The notes under the pieces: generated by a model
Told to the model about the DNA's origin: nothing
The model's database searches: none
What the model saw: only the letters and a program-made list of their open reading frames with translations
Position numbers and translations under genes: made by a program
Shown here: positions 1 through 12,438 of the stretch, one piece after another
Layout of the letters: the number at the start of each line of letters is the position of its first letter
Position numbering within the stretch: position 1 is the first letter of the stretch
DNA from: Rhodeus uyekii
Taxonomy: Eukaryota > Chordata > Actinopteri > Cypriniformes > Acheilognathidae
DNA length: 64,000 nucleotides
Assembly: GCA_037043235.1 (NCBI GenBank)
Contig: JAWRVZ010000133.1
Span: forward strand, 1,873,606 to 1,937,605
Reading direction: 5' to 3'

Positions 1-800
1 GTGTGCGAGCACAGCATCTCGATGTTGCGCTGCTAACTGCGGCGACTGGGCCAGAATAAGCCAGTCGTCGATATAATTTAAGACACGAATGCCTTGTAAC
101 CGTAGCGGAGCTAGAGCAGCTTCCATCACTTTTGTGAACGTGCGGGGCGAGAGCGCCAGGCCGAAAGGAAGCATCCGATACTGGTACGCCTTTCCCCCGA
201 AAGCGAACCTCAGGAACTTCCTGTGTTGCGGAAGGATGGAGACGTGGAAATATGCGTCCTTGAGGTCGACTGTGAAAAACCAATCCTCGGATCTGACGTG
301 CACTACGATCTGCTTGAGCGTCAACATTTTGAATTTTAGACGCCTGACCATACGATTCAAGAGACGCAAATCCAGAATGGGCCGCAACCCTCCATCCTTC
401 TTCGGAATTATGAAGTGCCGGCTGTAGAACCCGGACTTGCTTTCCACGAGGGGTACATACTCGATGGCCCCTTTCGCCAGCAAAGTGTCTACTTCTTGTT
501 CCATGACCAGAGCCTGCTGGGGGCCTAACACTGACTGTAGGACCCCCGAGAACCGGGGTGGTAAAACCCCGAACTGGATGGCGTACCCGGAGGTTACAGT
601 GCGCAGGACCCACTGAGAGATACCGGGTAGTCGTGACCACGCAGCCCGGAATTCTACTAAGGGAACCAGCCTCCCGGGGCTGGTCTCTGGTACTGTGAAC
701 ATATCCACCACTGAGCCAGAGCTTACGGAAACCCGGGTGGACTGCTCTAGGACCCTCCTTAGAGGGGGTGGTTCTCCCATGGCGGGCTGACTCTGGAGCT
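1..800 (-). pseudogene. DIRS reverse transcriptase, N-terminal part (partial)
   Basis: Translation of the minus strand gives successive RT blocks: a lead-in with SGFYSRHFIIPKK and GGLRPILDLR, then DWFFTVDLKDAYFHV (about 240-290), a YQYRMLPFGLALSPRTFTKV block (about 130-190), and LNYIDDWLILAQSP (about 50-90). The YIDD catalytic aspartates are present. The protein would copy the element's RNA. The frame is open through the first several hundred bases and leaves the window at base 1, so the RNase H and recombinase domains are not visible. The identification as DIRS rests on these blocks matching the copies at 23.3 kb and 42.8 kb, which are followed by RNase H or recombinase regions. Confidence 0.8.
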
Positions 801-844
801 GCACATGGGAGACAACACCTTGTTGCGGCTTGGCGTCAGGGCCG

Positions 845-2282
845 CTAAGTCTTGGCCGTCTTGGTGTTCAGGACAACCCTCAAATCACCCTTTCTACCAG
901 AGGACTGGACTTGAAATTGTCGGCCCGACCTTCCGGGGTTTACCAGAGGAAGCAGGGTAGTGACACTTTGTTTCTGATCGGCCCTGTATGAGGAGCTTTG
1001 AGACCGCGCTTGACTGGCGGTCTCACGTGGAGGGCGGCGGGGAAGAACTTTACTGAACGCTGCATGCTGTCGTGCAGCCTCCTGGAACTTGTCGACAACG
1101 CTTTTTACGGCATCGCCGAACAAGCCCGAAGGGGACAGAGGGGCATCCAGCAAAACAAATTTGTCTTTGTCCTTCATAGCTGACAAATTAAGCCATAAGT
1201 GTCTCTCCGTGGCCACCAGAGCTGCCATGGAGCGACCGACAGAGTAGGCCGTCTCCCTAGTGGCCCGAAGAGACAAATCCACGGTCCGGCGCAGCTCTGC
1301 CACTGCCTCCGGACCGATACCGCCGCCCTTGTTGAGGTCCCCTAGCAACTCAGCTTGATAGGCCTGCAGCAGTGCCGTAGTGTGTAGGCACGCTGCAGCC
1401 TGACTCGAACCGGAGTATGCTTTCCCCACCAAAGACGACGTGACGCGCATCGGCTTGGAGGGGAGCGCCGGAGCTTTAATGGAGGACGCAGACTGGGGAA
1501 CGAGGTAACTCGCAAGAGCCTCGTCCACTTTCTGCATCCCCCCTATAACCATGATGTTGAGCCCCGACAAGGTTTGTATACATCGCACTGTGTGATGTAT
1601 GGACCTTCTCGGAGGCTGGCCTTTTCCACGATCTAGATACCTCGGCATGTAAATCGGAAAGAAACGGCATAGCTCGGCGCGGGGGAGTGACACGAGCAGG
1701 CAGGTAGCGCACGTCCAAAATACTCTTTCTAGGATGAGTGCTCCTGGTCTCCGCCGGCCAATCAATATCCAGACGTGAGACCACTCGCACCACAACCTCA
1801 ACTAACTCCTCAAAAGCCGGTGAGGAGGGTGGCGAATCCTCCCCGACCGGATCAACACTAGATAGATCCATGTCACTTCCTGAACTAGATAGAGCTAGTG
1901 TTGGAGTCCCAACACGATCGTCTCTCGGGGAGCGCTCGTGACTGGGACCCACCTGATCCCGTGAGGGCTGAGATAAGGGAGGACCCATCCCAGCTACCTC
2001 AGCGAGATCCATTTGTGATCACCAAGACTGAGAGTGCCGCAAAGCCTCGGCTGCTGCAGGTCCCGAGCCTGAGACTGCCTGGCGTTACTCGTTACAGACC
2101 GCCAGGCGTGAGCAGAGAGCATGCAATGAGAACTTCTCGCAGTCCTTACAGCCGGCGTTCTCAAGCGCCGACCGCGCATGCTCTACTCCCAAACAGACAA
2201 CACACATAACATGTGTATACTTGTCCGTTATAAAACGCGGACGAGGATAAACACATGGTCTGAAAGCCTGTTCACTCGCCAT
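845..2282 (-). pseudogene. DIRS Gag-like ORF, frame-broken
   Basis: A likely start codon is at 2280-2282 (MASEQAFRPC...). The first about 65 residues contain a cysteine/histidine cluster, CVVCLGVEHARSALE then AGCKDCE then HALCSRL, also seen in degenerate form in the DIRS copy at 21.7 kb. The reading frame then changes twice: segments 2282-2085, 2012-1476 and 1801-845 are in different frames, so the gene is broken by at least two frameshifts. The middle contains an acidic SPPSSPAFEELVEVVVRVV stretch that recurs in the copies at 15.5 and 61.2 kb. The last part ends in a region rich in Arg, Ser and Gln. The family Gag probably packages element RNA. I see no recognisable domain beyond the cysteine cluster. 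Confidence 0.7.
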
Positions 2283-2510
2283 TCTTTCACACTCAATATT
2301 CCTGATTTTTAAAATATCTTAGTTTCAAATCACTCTCACACAGACACAGCACGCTGAAGACATTCAGAGCTGGCGCTTCCACGTGCCGGCGGTGACGCAT
2401 TCACACGCGTTCGTCTCTCATTGGTTGCACAGATCTTCACGTGACTGACGCAAGGCTATTTCCCCTAGCGCTTTGACGCAGCCCGAGTTCCCTGAAAGGG
2501 AATCCTGGCT

Positions 2511-3229
2511 CAGTCACTGTCTTCATCTGGGAATGTTCCCATGACAACACAGTGTCCATCAACTGATTTGCTGATCTTACAACAGAAATGTCTTGTTGCT
2601 GTTAACATAACTGTACATCAAGTAAATGTATAATTTATACAAAAAGGTTTTTAAAATATGCGTTATGCGTGTATGCCTTTTGTCTGCTTTTAACTTTAAA
2701 GCTTGCGGGCTCTTTTTTGGAAATATCACCTAACACATTTCTTACCTATGAAAATTATATAAACATAACATGACAAAAATGTGTGAAAAACATCACGAAC
2801 AAAACAATTTGAATTTCACTGTTTGTAAGATATTTTATTTTTATTTTATTTTTGTGTTAATTTTACAATTACAAAAAACAATTTGTAATTTGTTTACAAT
2901 TTGTAATTTCTTTACAATTCTAAAACAATTACAATAAATTACAATTACAAAATCACATATACAATACTGAATTATGAATTACAGAGCAAAACTTTATTTC
3001 TTCAACTAAAAAGTCTTCGTCCATTTCTCGATTTTAATAATCTTAATGATTTACAATAAATCCCAAATTCTTTCTGAAAAACAAAAAAACAGTGGCTTTG
3101 TAAAACATTTAACATTTCCCCAGAATGTGAATATTATTAAAAATGTATTTTTTAGAAAATAGCTAAATCAAATTAATTGTACTTTTAAACCAACTTTTAC
3201 TTTTAATTGTACTTTTATTGAAAAATAAA
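2511..3229. other. AT-rich spacer without a recognisable gene
   Basis: The stretch has many short runs such as ACAATTTGTAATT around 2860-2960, giving a locally self-similar A/T region. No coding signal, transposon end or RNA gene was seen. Confidence 0.5.
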
Positions 3230-5470
3230 CAGTCAAAAAAACAAATGTACTGTTGTTACAATTTCACAATCACAAAAAGTACAACTGTTGTGATTAATGT
3301 AAAATCTATATCTAAGAAGCTCTACGAACGAGTAAATATCACAACATTTTTTGAAGTGTAGATCCTTAGCTTTAAGAGGTATTGGAAAGGAAATATATAA
3401 AGTTCTTAATTTATTAATAGAGCTCTTGGGAAAATTTTGACTCAAATTATTAAGACTAACTTGATTTTCAGCAACTAACAGCACAGATTGCAATGGCTAT
3501 TTTATGTTTATGTTGGGAATATACCTTTAAGACAGCATATGCTGTTGTGTTCACGCTGTTCTGGTGTGAGCATGCAGTGTTTTTGAGTCAGGAGAGAGAT
3601 GGCCGCTGACGCTCTACCGCTGACTGTTATATAGCATAAGCTACTGTTTCTATTTTCCGTCTTCTATTTGTGATGTTTGTCAGAGTATTTTCATTTTCCT
3701 GGTTGTACTTACGCTCTTTACATGATTGAGAAGAGTGTGCTGGTACGAAACACATTTATAAAGACTCATGTGACCAGTTTAATCGCCACTAGTTTTCTTT
3801 CGTTTCCATTTAACATCTGGGCAGTCGTCAACCACTCAGCTGTTACAAGATTTCTTCTCTTCCAGATGTAGTTGAAATTCATCTGGTTAATCAAATTAAC
3901 TCAGAAAAAGGAAGGGAGCCTGCAAGGTGAACGCATCTGGATAAAGATTCAACTTTTGTCAACAAAATTCTACCAAATATAAAAATATATTTTTGCATCC
4001 ATCTATTCAGTCTAGTCTTAAATTCAGCTATTCTGTTAGATATATTTAATGTTTCAATTAAGTCTTTATCTTTGGTAATTGTAATGCCAAGATATTTGAC
4101 CATAGAATTAACTGGTACAACACAAATGGCTGTGAGATGAGATTATTTTAAGGCCATTATTTCATATTTACTCAAGTTAAGAAATAAGCCTGAAGCATTG
4201 GAAAAATTATTAATAATTTGAAGAGATTTTGAAACCTGATCAGTGTATTTTAGAAATAAGACTGTGTCATCAGCCAATTGACTGATCACAATGGAGTCAT
4301 CAAAAACGTTCAATTGCTCAATAAGTGTTTGATTGTGATTGCAAGTAATTCAGCGTAAAAAGTAATGGTGAAATGGGACAGCCTTGTTTAATACCTCGAT
4401 TTATATTGAACCATTGGGTGGTCCCTTCTAGCAATGAAACAGACTACAAACTAAATTTCTGAAAGGTTCCCCAAAATCATAAAGTTCCAAAGCAGTACAA
4501 ATATAGTGGTGTTCGACTGTATCGAACGCTTTTTTTTTTAAATCAAGGAAAAACAAATCTTTAATATTTTTTAATAATCTTTAATGTCTTTAATATTCTC
4601 TCTATAGTCAATCAGATCTTGGACCAGACGTAAATGGTTATGAATCAACCTCTCCCTCATAAATCCTGATTGCATACTACTAGTAATCGTCTACTACTTA
4701 GACGATTTGAGAAAATGTGTGCTAACAATTTATAATCATTGTTGAACAGTGTAATGGGTCGCAAGTTGTCTAAAAATTATAACCCCTTGTTTCATAGTAT
4801 GGGAAAGTGAAGAACCTGCTATAACTTCCATCAAAGCCTTAAATAAAATAAGCTTTATGGAATCCCAATTTTTTTTTGTAAAAGTTAGCTGTTAAACCAT
4901 CAGAGCCAGGAGATTTGTCAGAACACAAAGTTTGCAAAGTCATCTCTAATTCTTGTAAAGTAAACTTTGCATCTCAAATTTCCTTAAACTCCATGTTAAT
5001 TTGAGGAACAAATGACCTAATACCATCAAAGAAGACATCTGCATTAGCGGTGGAGAATGACAACTAGATATGTGTTTTGAGTAATATCTTTTGCATTGAA
5101 AGTTTCGCTACCATCAATAATTAAAGATTGCATGTTACTTTTCTATTGCCTGCTCTTTTCCAACCTGCAGAAGTATGCTGAATTCCTCTCCTTTTTCTCT
5201 ATCCACTTAGCCCTTGAACGAATGAAAGCTCCCTTCGCCCTTTCAACATAGATGTTATCAAGTTTGGATTGTAAGAGTAAAAGCTTTGTTCTGCCAGATT
5301 CATCCAAATGTTTATTATTACAGCATTCACTTATTTCTCTAATAAGACTAATTTCTTCTAAGATAGATTTTTTCAGCTGTTTACCAAATGAAATAGAAAC
5401 GTTACGAATTCTGAACTTTATATATTCCCATTTAGCCTGTCCTTCCAACAACAGGCCGCATTGCATTTAA
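3230..5470 (-). mobile_element. Tx1/L1-like LINE relic
   Basis: The minus strand encodes broken pieces of a non-LTR ORF2 protein. A C-terminal segment (3233-3493) ends in a CTFCDCEIVTTVHLFF cysteine/histidine block, typical of the C terminus of Tx1-type L1 elements. A post-RT segment (3891-4103) has VKYLGITITKD. RT blocks around 4600-4900 are decayed. A pre-RT linker (5143-5466) contains RAKWIEKKERNSAYFCRLEK, also typical of this group. Frameshifts and stops separate the pieces. Bases about 3500-3880 do not belong to the ORF and look like an insertion between the C-terminal piece and the rest. No endonuclease domain is visible, so the copy is 5'-truncated or too decayed to read. Confidence 0.7.
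3500..3880. repeat. Inserted block inside the Tx1-like LINE, possible solo LTR
   Basis: This non-LINE sequence separates the cysteine-rich C terminus of the LINE from its RT remnants. It starts near TGTTGGGAATATACC and is followed at 3881 by LINE coding sequence. Its length (about 380 bp) and TG-rich start would suit a solo LTR, but I could not find a convincing target duplication, so the class is open. Confidence 0.3.
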
Positions 5471-8400
5471 GTAACAGAGACTCTTTTCCCATTGATGTAG
5501 TCATATGGACCTCTGAAAACGGCTCGATGACCTGCTTCTCTCACCTGCTTGATCTGTGGCCATAATAGTGCTCTTGCCTCTCTTTACGCAGGTAAGATGT
5601 GTTTGGCAAAACTGATGTCAAGTCTTTGCTAACAGAAGACTTCTTCGTTAGACGCCAGAACTCATCTCTGTAATGTTTCATGGCATGGTGAACTGAATAA
5701 CCCCCCATCGTGTTCATCCCTCCTCCTTTTTCCCCACACGAGTCCACAATGTTCTATAATTTTTTGGACCATTGTGGATTGATCTTTGCCATGATCCCAA
5801 GTACCTCATTCCGTGTTCTTTCTTCAGTTTTTCTTTTCTATCTCAAAGAGATAGAAAATCTATCCCTTTATCTATCCTTTTTTTTCTATCCCTTTGTTTG
5901 AGGGACTGGAATTTTAGTAGGTGTAGTCTCCATCGGTTTTCTTACACATTTGACTGAGTTTCCATCAATTCTTCTTTGTCAGAGGCCACATAGCCGTGAT
6001 GCATTAGTGGGCGCAGGTTACATCCAAGGAAGCATCTCCCGCTGAATTTTTAGGCATTGGCATGTTTAAAAAGGAAAAAGAAAGAAATGTTTAGCTACCT
6101 AAAATATACAGTTATACATCTTTCTTGCTCATTCAGTCCCTTACTCATACAAATAACTAAGAAGGACAAACATTCACAGAATCGTGGGACTGAAACGAAA
6201 AGCGCATGTGCTCAGTTCGCCATCATACCAGCCAAAACCGAAGGGAACCAGTGTTGTTCACTTTCATTTAGAACACCCCAACAAATGGCGTCCCCTTCCC
6301 GAAGTGCCCTTAAAGGGTGCAAAAACGGCGTCTAATTTGCCATAATCTGGACGTACTACATTTGCCATGTTGCCTTTATCACATGATTTATCGTTGCGCC
6401 ACTGCCATTCACAAGTTTAAAAAAAAACATTTATCATATTGTTTTTATATTAAGAACATTACAAGTAATGCCAGAAAGAAATCAGTTATGCTTTTATGCT
6501 TTTTCACTTTTTCAAATTTAATTGGTGTGTAATGTTGCTGTTTGCACAAGCATAAAAAAGAGCTGCAAGGTGATAAGAGTGTTTGTTTCCATTTTTCCTA
6601 GCGGAATTAATTTTTGTCTTAAGGTGGATGAACTTGAGAGTGGTTTAAAGTATTTTTAACACTGTTACTGAAAATTATAACCCCAACGTTTATCCGTGAG
6701 CTTCACTTTTTACAGAGAACAGCTTCCAGAACCTAAGAGAGGATGCAAGCTATGTACAAAAGCTTCTCCTGAAAGACGTAGCCGTTCAAAATTTGTCGGG
6801 ACAATCTGTTATTGCTCACAACTGGTATGTGTGCCATATTATTTGTGGTTGTGTTTTCTATTAACAGTTTAAATGGTGGATAACAACTTATTCAAAACTA
6901 CAAAAAACAAAAACAACAACATACCACTCTGAAAAGTCCTGTGATATTGTGATATGTCCTGCTTGATTTGACAACATAATTGCTTACACCACAACTTCCT
7001 ATTTGTCAGGGGTGCATGCAGGATGAATGCTCGAAGACAAAGGTAAATTATACATGTAATATTTATTTAACAAGAAGCGTATGGGACTCACACAACACTG
7101 TCTTGCCGGGAACAGACCAAGACTAAGACAAACACAAGGCTTAAATACACAGAGGATGATTAGGGAAGTGGACACAGCTGACGGGAATGATGAGGTAATT
7201 AGTGCAGACACAGGTGAGACACATGACACAGACACATCGCACATGAGGAGCGAACAAAAGGGGAGCTAACAAGTAAACATGACAACCACAAAGACAGGGA
7301 TGACAGACCCATGACACTATCATGTAGGGGTATGACATTTCCCAGACATGCGCTAAACAGTGTCAATCACAGCCCACGGGGCCAGCTTACCAATCACAGC
7401 ACATTTCATGTTTTGGAAAGAGGGCTTCATCGAAACAGGAACTGAACTTCGAGTTCTAGCCAGAGTAGGGACAGAGGTAATGTAAAATACGTGAAAAATG
7501 AATTTTTAGAACAATCATGCATGAAAGCATATTCTAGTACACCCTGAAAGTAAAATCAAAATCAATAGGACAACTTTAAATCTGCAAACCAGAAAGTTGG
7601 GATTTTTATTAGTCAAAATGTGGTCACATGAAGTATTGGTCACACAGAATATTTCCATCTGATAAATCTCACACCACAATGTAACAGAATAAATACAATG
7701 ATTGAAAAAAGAAAAGCAAGGTATAGGCTCATGATGGTTATTACAGAAAGTATATTTTTTTATTAAAGAAAATGAAAGCACAGTTTATACAGTTTATATA
7801 ACTTAAAAAAAAATATCCTAATGAAGATTTGGATAAAAATCCGTGTAGCCTATAATTTTAAATTAGATTTCTTTACTTTCTGAAAAAAAAAGATACATCA
7901 AGTGCCCTCCTGCTTTAATTGTGGACTTCCTTATTAGTGCACTGAAAGAAAGGATTCAGTAATTGCTTTAAATGCATAAAACGTTTTATTTCTTCCTGTT
8001 GAAAGTTAAATAACACTTACAAGATAGAGTTTCACAAGAGCAAATGCCCAAATCAGAAGAAGGATCCACATCTGTGATAAATTACCACATTTGTACTTGA
8101 ATGGAACTTTTGTATGGCGTTCCTTCATTATCTTACTATATTAGTTTTTCTTTCGATGAAAGCTAAAATAAAAGCGTGGGTTTGGAAAAGACACACCTTC
8201 CATTGAATCCCATCTAGTTTCCAGAGCGAGATGTTTCTTCCTCAGAAGACAGTTGAGGGCGACAGAGGGAACATATGCTTCCAGTGTCTCAAATCTGCAG
8301 CATGCCTACTAAGTCCTTCAGATTTATTCGGCGACTTGACTAAGCGCTTGTGTTTCACCTCAGAAAGTTATGTCTGTGCCTCTTTGGACTTGACTTTCTG

Positions 8401-8590
8401 GTTTTCAGCATCTCGGATCTGTCAGATGGAGAAGTCTGCATTGCGCCTGGCAGGTTCCTCTCTTTGGAAAGTACAACATTTGCGACTTTGGAAAGACTAC
8501 GGCATGTAGTAGCGATTGTACTACAGTTGTGCATCAAGACCTTCAGCCGTTATTAAGAGACGTTGTGATATGGAAGTAATTCAGCAAATC
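5471..8590. other. 5' flanking region of col27a1 with no other supported gene
   Basis: Apart from the LTR-like block at 7004-7337, no gene or complete transposon was recognised. Small open frames here have no recognisable domains and read as chance. Bases about 8200-8640 directly precede exon 1 and should hold the 5' UTR and promoter. I see no clear TATA box at a fixed distance and cannot place the transcription start. Confidence 0.45.
7004..7337. repeat. LTR-like repeat relic
   Basis: The block begins TGTCAGGGGTGCATG and ends GGGGTATGACA (TG...CA). Its middle resembles the Gypsy-type LTRs at 32.7 and 47-49 kb in layout: a TTTATT region, GGCTTAAATACACAG, and a run of ACACAGGTGAGACA-like words. 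No matching 5-bp target duplication is visible at these ends, so the boundaries are tentative. Confidence 0.4.
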
Positions 8591-8595
8591 TTGTC

Positions 8596-8638
8596 ATGTC
8601 TTGACTGAAACAAACACTCCCGAGGAAGAATGAAGTAA
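8596..8638 (+). promoter_or_regulatory. Two minimal upstream ORFs before the col27a1 start codon
   Basis: Two two-codon frames precede the main start: ATG TCT TGA at 8596-8604 and ATG AAG TAA at 8630-8638. The second ends five bases before the col27a1 ATG at 8644. If the 5' UTR includes them, they could reduce initiation at the main start or make it depend on re-initiation. That role is inference; the frames themselves are seen. Confidence 0.45.
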
Positions 8639-8643
8639 GCGCG

Positions 8644-8696
8644 ATGGAGCCGGACAATGCCCCGAACTCCAGACTCAAAGCAGCTGGAGTCGGGGG
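8644..8696 (+). CDS. col27a1: col27a1 exon 1 (coding part): start codon and N-terminus
   Basis: The ATG at 8644 opens 17 codons (MEPDNAPNSRLKAAGVG) plus two bases of a glycine codon, ending at a GTGAGT donor at 8697. Exon 2 supplies exactly the one base needed to finish the codon, so the frame runs on into a hydrophobic signal peptide. This arrangement, a short polar N-terminus then Gly-Gly then a hydrophobic core in the next exon, is as in mammalian COL27A1. Purines at -3 and G at +4 (GCGATGG) make an adequate initiation context. Evidence for this exon is phase and context rather than homology of its residues, which are too few to be diagnostic. Confidence 0.75.
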
Positions 8697-10633
8697 GTGA
8701 GTAACAGCGCTCTTACGTCACGACAAAAGATAGATAGATTTCGCCCAAAAGTTAAATAGGTCATTAATTTGCCTGTTGGCTGTCAGTTCGGTTACATAAG
8801 GAAGCATGAGTTCGTGAAGGGAAGTCCGTTATGATATCCATTCTGGAGTTTGGGGAAACTTGATGAATGAATGGGACATTGAAAACGTGTTTAACTTTGT
8901 TGGATTTTCAGCGTTCATCGTGAATTAAAAAATAAAAAGAAATGTTTTATATTTTGTAACTACTGATTAGGAGTTATTTACTTCTTTTTGTTTGGAATCA
9001 GTCCTGGTCAGTTGTTCAATCCGTATTATTTCCGTATTCTGACATTGTTTTTCTGTAAAACATCTAAAATCAAAAAAGTTCGGTTCGCTTGAGAAGCAAA
9101 ATTGCCTAACAGTTTTTCACTCAGTAGGCTGTGGAATTTTAAAGTTTTTAATTACTTTTATGCTATTGGCAAACTCGTATTTTTCTTTAATTGAAGCAAA
9201 GATATCTAATTACATTTTGTGTGGTATAAATTATGACAAAATGATATGCGTATTATTATCATCTATAAATTATAGATATCTAGTTAGTTTTATTGATTGA
9301 TTGTCGTTTAGTGATAATGCTATTTTTCTCCAGATCCATGTTTGGCATTTCTCTAAGTTTTCTCACTTGAATAATTGACATAGACTGATTGATTGTTACA
9401 GATCTTTATTGCATTTTTATAAAAATTCTGTTACATTTTTTCTTTGGTCTGTATCATTGTCCATGGTGAGACTGTGTGAAATGGGGGGGGGTTAGTAATT
9501 TTAATTTGTAGTAAAATTACAACATCTAATTACAAATAGTATTCCTACATCGGCAGTGTCAGCACACAGGGTTCTTGTCGTTGACCATAATTCACTGCAC
9601 TCATTTTAGTGTAATAACTGATTTGATTGATTTAAGACCTCTTAGAATTAAGCTCTCAGAATCTACTCGCCTTGGCATCTTAAGAGGAAACACTCACTTT
9701 CTATATGGAGCATCGCAAATTTTTGCTATCCAGGCGGATGATAAGCTTTTGGCTGCCCACTGAACAGAAACAGCTGTTAGGGCTTTACAGTAAAGGCTCC
9801 TGCTTCTGCCAAGTGTTACTGGGTCTACAGGCAGATGGAGCAGTGCTTTTGGACACTGACTAGACTGATAATTTAGATGGATGTGGTGATGCTTTAGTGT
9901 AGAATGGAACAATGTGATCCCAATACTTTGTTTTCTTTCAGTAGCAGAGAGTAAAAAAGACCAGTGGCAAAGGACTTTTAGTTCTTTGGTTTGGCCTTTC
10001 ATGGGTTTTAAATAACTCTCAGAGGCATTGTTGTTTTCTCAGTTGCAATAGACTACAATTGTACCTTTAAGTTTTAGTGCTTGTCTCTCATTGTCATTTG
10101 AGAGATTGGACACATAAAATAAGCTTAACATAAACAGATTTCTTGACAGTATGCGTGTGGAAAATGTTTGAACCTTATTAAACTCTTATGATATACATAC
10201 CAACATTTTTTTTAAAATTTTGAGGTCAGTTAGATTTTGTTTTTTAAAAGAAATTACTATTTTATCTGTAAATTCAGCTTTGCAATGACATGAATATTTG
10301 ACATTTAAAATATATTAAAATGGAAAACAGATATTTTAAATTGTAGAATATTTCACAGTATTGTGGTATTTGTTGAGCAAATTAAATTAAACCTTGGAGA
10401 TAATAAGAGTATTCTTAAAAAAAAAAAATCTTCTTTATTTATTTTTTGTCATTGTCCAGAGTAGTTCAAAACTGTGGATAAGCCATGAATTTAAGAATTT
10501 TAAGATAAAAATGACTGGAAATAAATCCATGCTACTAAATTTAATCTACTGCTTATATTAATGCTTGAGCTGTGATGTTGCCTGGACACGTACAATTATA
10601 CAGTTTGTAACTGTAATTCATATTTTTTAACAG
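8697..10633 (+). other. col27a1 intron 1
   Basis: An AT-rich 1.9-kb intron between the GTGAGT donor and the TTTTTTAACAG acceptor. It includes a G run at 9483-9490. No gene or recognisable transposon was seen. Confidence 0.6.
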
Positions 10634-10704
10634 GAGAGCTGTTTTTCTCTGCATGGTTCTTTACTGTACATGCTATCTGAGGTTTGCACAAGCTCAGTCT
10701 ACAG
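10634..10704 (+). CDS. col27a1: col27a1 exon 2: signal peptide core
   Basis: A 71-nt exon bounded by TTTTTTAACAG and GTAAGT. In the frame set by exons 1 and 3 it reads RAVFLCMVLYCTCYLRFAQA then QST: a basic residue, a long hydrophobic core and a small-residue motif (A-Q-A) suited to signal peptidase cleavage at about residue 38. The protein would therefore enter the secretory pathway, as expected for a collagen. It ends in phase 1. Its last G joins AA of exon 3 to give Glu, leading straight into VDVLQRLGL, the conserved first words of the collagen XXVII N-terminal domain. The exact phase agreement on both sides is strong support. Confidence 0.88.
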
Positions 10705-12438
10705 GTAAGTGATTTTTCATTCATAGATTTTCAAAACCTGTATATTTTCGAATACAATTATAGTACGGTTCTTGGTTTGCATGCAAAATATGCTTCTGTT
10801 CACTTTCACCATGGTCTTGTCATAACCCTGTACGTTACATGAGCACTTGGGTTCATTGAAGTCCAAAGACCTCACACTGCCTTGCAATAAAGTTTGAGGA
10901 TACTTGACAGGACATGGATAAATAGACCTCTACTGTTACAACCCATTGGAGTTTTCCATGAGTCAGGGGTAAAAGAGGCTACAGGTACTGTGTGCTCCAT
11001 ATTTGCCAGAGTTAACCGTATCCAGATGATAAATGGAGCAGTCTTTGATCAACAAGTATCTTTCTCTTGTAAATCAGAAGTCACTGGTTCTGTGATTCTA
11101 TATGCTTTGTGTTTGATTACAACCCCATTTAAAAAGCATTGTGCTATGGTTTTTAATATTGGACTGATCCTGTATTTACTTCAAGCATAAATAATGCTGG
11201 TGGTCTATTCCTGCAATGTACAACTATTAATTTAATTGAGGTATTGTGATTTATAGAGAATGAAATCACAGCACTGAGTAGCTATGCATGACATAAAGAA
11301 CTAGCATGTGCACTTTAAAAAAACAATTTCTTTCAACGAAGTAGCCTAAACTTACTGGTTCTCTTTCAAGGTGTGTCTAGAATTCCCACATCTGCTTTGA
11401 CCAGATTTAATGTGGTGGGAGGTTCATATCATCTGTCACATTCAGTCTAACTCATTCATGTACATGAAACATATGGTGGTTCTATGTCGGACATTAATGA
11501 AATGCAACAGCCAATCATGTTTCAAACGAGTTATGAAAGATGCCTCTGTTCTGGAGTGTATGTTTGATGTTTTTACCATATGTTAGACAGTTCATATAGC
11601 ACATTCCCTTTCTGCTGTCCAAGATTTATCTGGGTATCCACCACATAAATTATAATCAAGTCATCTTTGTGAGCCGTTGCTGGAGATTTTTCTGTAATTC
11701 TTCTCTAGTCATTGCTCTTATCTTTAGCGTAAAGTATGATTTCCAGTATATGAAATTCCACTTCCACTGACATATCATTCTGACCTAAATTCCTGTTGCC
11801 CTTGAAATAATGGTAGATTTCATCCTGTTTCTGTTCAAGTGATCTACACACTTTACTGTCCCATTTCAAATGCATCTTCTGACTTAAACTGACATTATTG
11901 GATGAGAAGGAAACTGAACTGAGCTGGATAATGTATCACTGTAATCTATAGAGCTGTTTAATAGCTAAATTGAACTCTTTTCTTATTTGACGATCTTTAC
12001 AAAGTTAAGAACAGCTGAACAATTAGACTTTTTAGAGCTACTTTACAGCAGAATTAAACTAATTGCATCATTGAATCGTTATTTTTCTGTTTATCTCAGA
12101 AACTATGTGTATTGTATAAAGTACTGTATGAATTAATTGGACTTGACTTAACTACATGGAACACATGGAGTGTCTGTAACAGTGCCCTTCTTTTTACATT
12201 ACATTGGAAATTATTACCATGCTTACTGCATGCTTAACTTAACATGCATTTCTCTCCATATGTGCATTTGCTGTACTGTGGAGATGACGAGTCAGCATAG
12301 TCTAATTCATCTTTGCAGCTAGAACTGAGTCAGAAATCAGTTTATTGCGTTAAAGCATTCAGACAGTCTCCTTGCTGTTTTTCCTATACATTCATAATCA
12401 TTACTTTTGCCGGTGTACTGTGGCAAGCTTAATGTATG
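10705..12438. other. col27a1 intron 2, first part: unannotated
   Basis: About 1.7 kb of intron without a transposon I can name. An open stretch at 10894-11190 has no recognisable domain. Confidence 0.5.

Larger units (their letters stand above)
1..2510 (-). mobile_element. DIRS-type tyrosine-recombinase retrotransposon, 5' part (copy A)
   Basis: Read on the minus strand, this is the 5' terminus, a Gag-like region and the start of the reverse transcriptase of a DIRS element that continues beyond base 1. The outer end near 2490-2510 carries the short palindrome-like terminal motif TTCCCTTTCAGGGAACTC followed by GCTGCGTCAAAGCGCTAGGGG. Nearly the same words open the DIRS copy at 60.6 kb. The RT motifs (FTVDLKDAYFHV, NYIDDW) and the Gag cysteine cluster match the other DIRS copies in this window. 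It lies upstream of col27a1 exon 1. DIRS elements integrate through a tyrosine recombinase, so no target duplication is expected. The exact outer boundary is uncertain by about 20 bp. Confidence 0.85.

Noticed and set aside
89..427. 112-codon + strand open frame at the left edge
   Set aside because: It is the antisense shadow of the DIRS reverse transcriptase, whose catalytic motifs read clearly on the minus strand.
8231..8509. 92-codon frame just upstream of col27a1 exon 1
   Set aside because: It has no domain and overlaps another frame. It sits in the probable 5' UTR or promoter and is best seen as chance.
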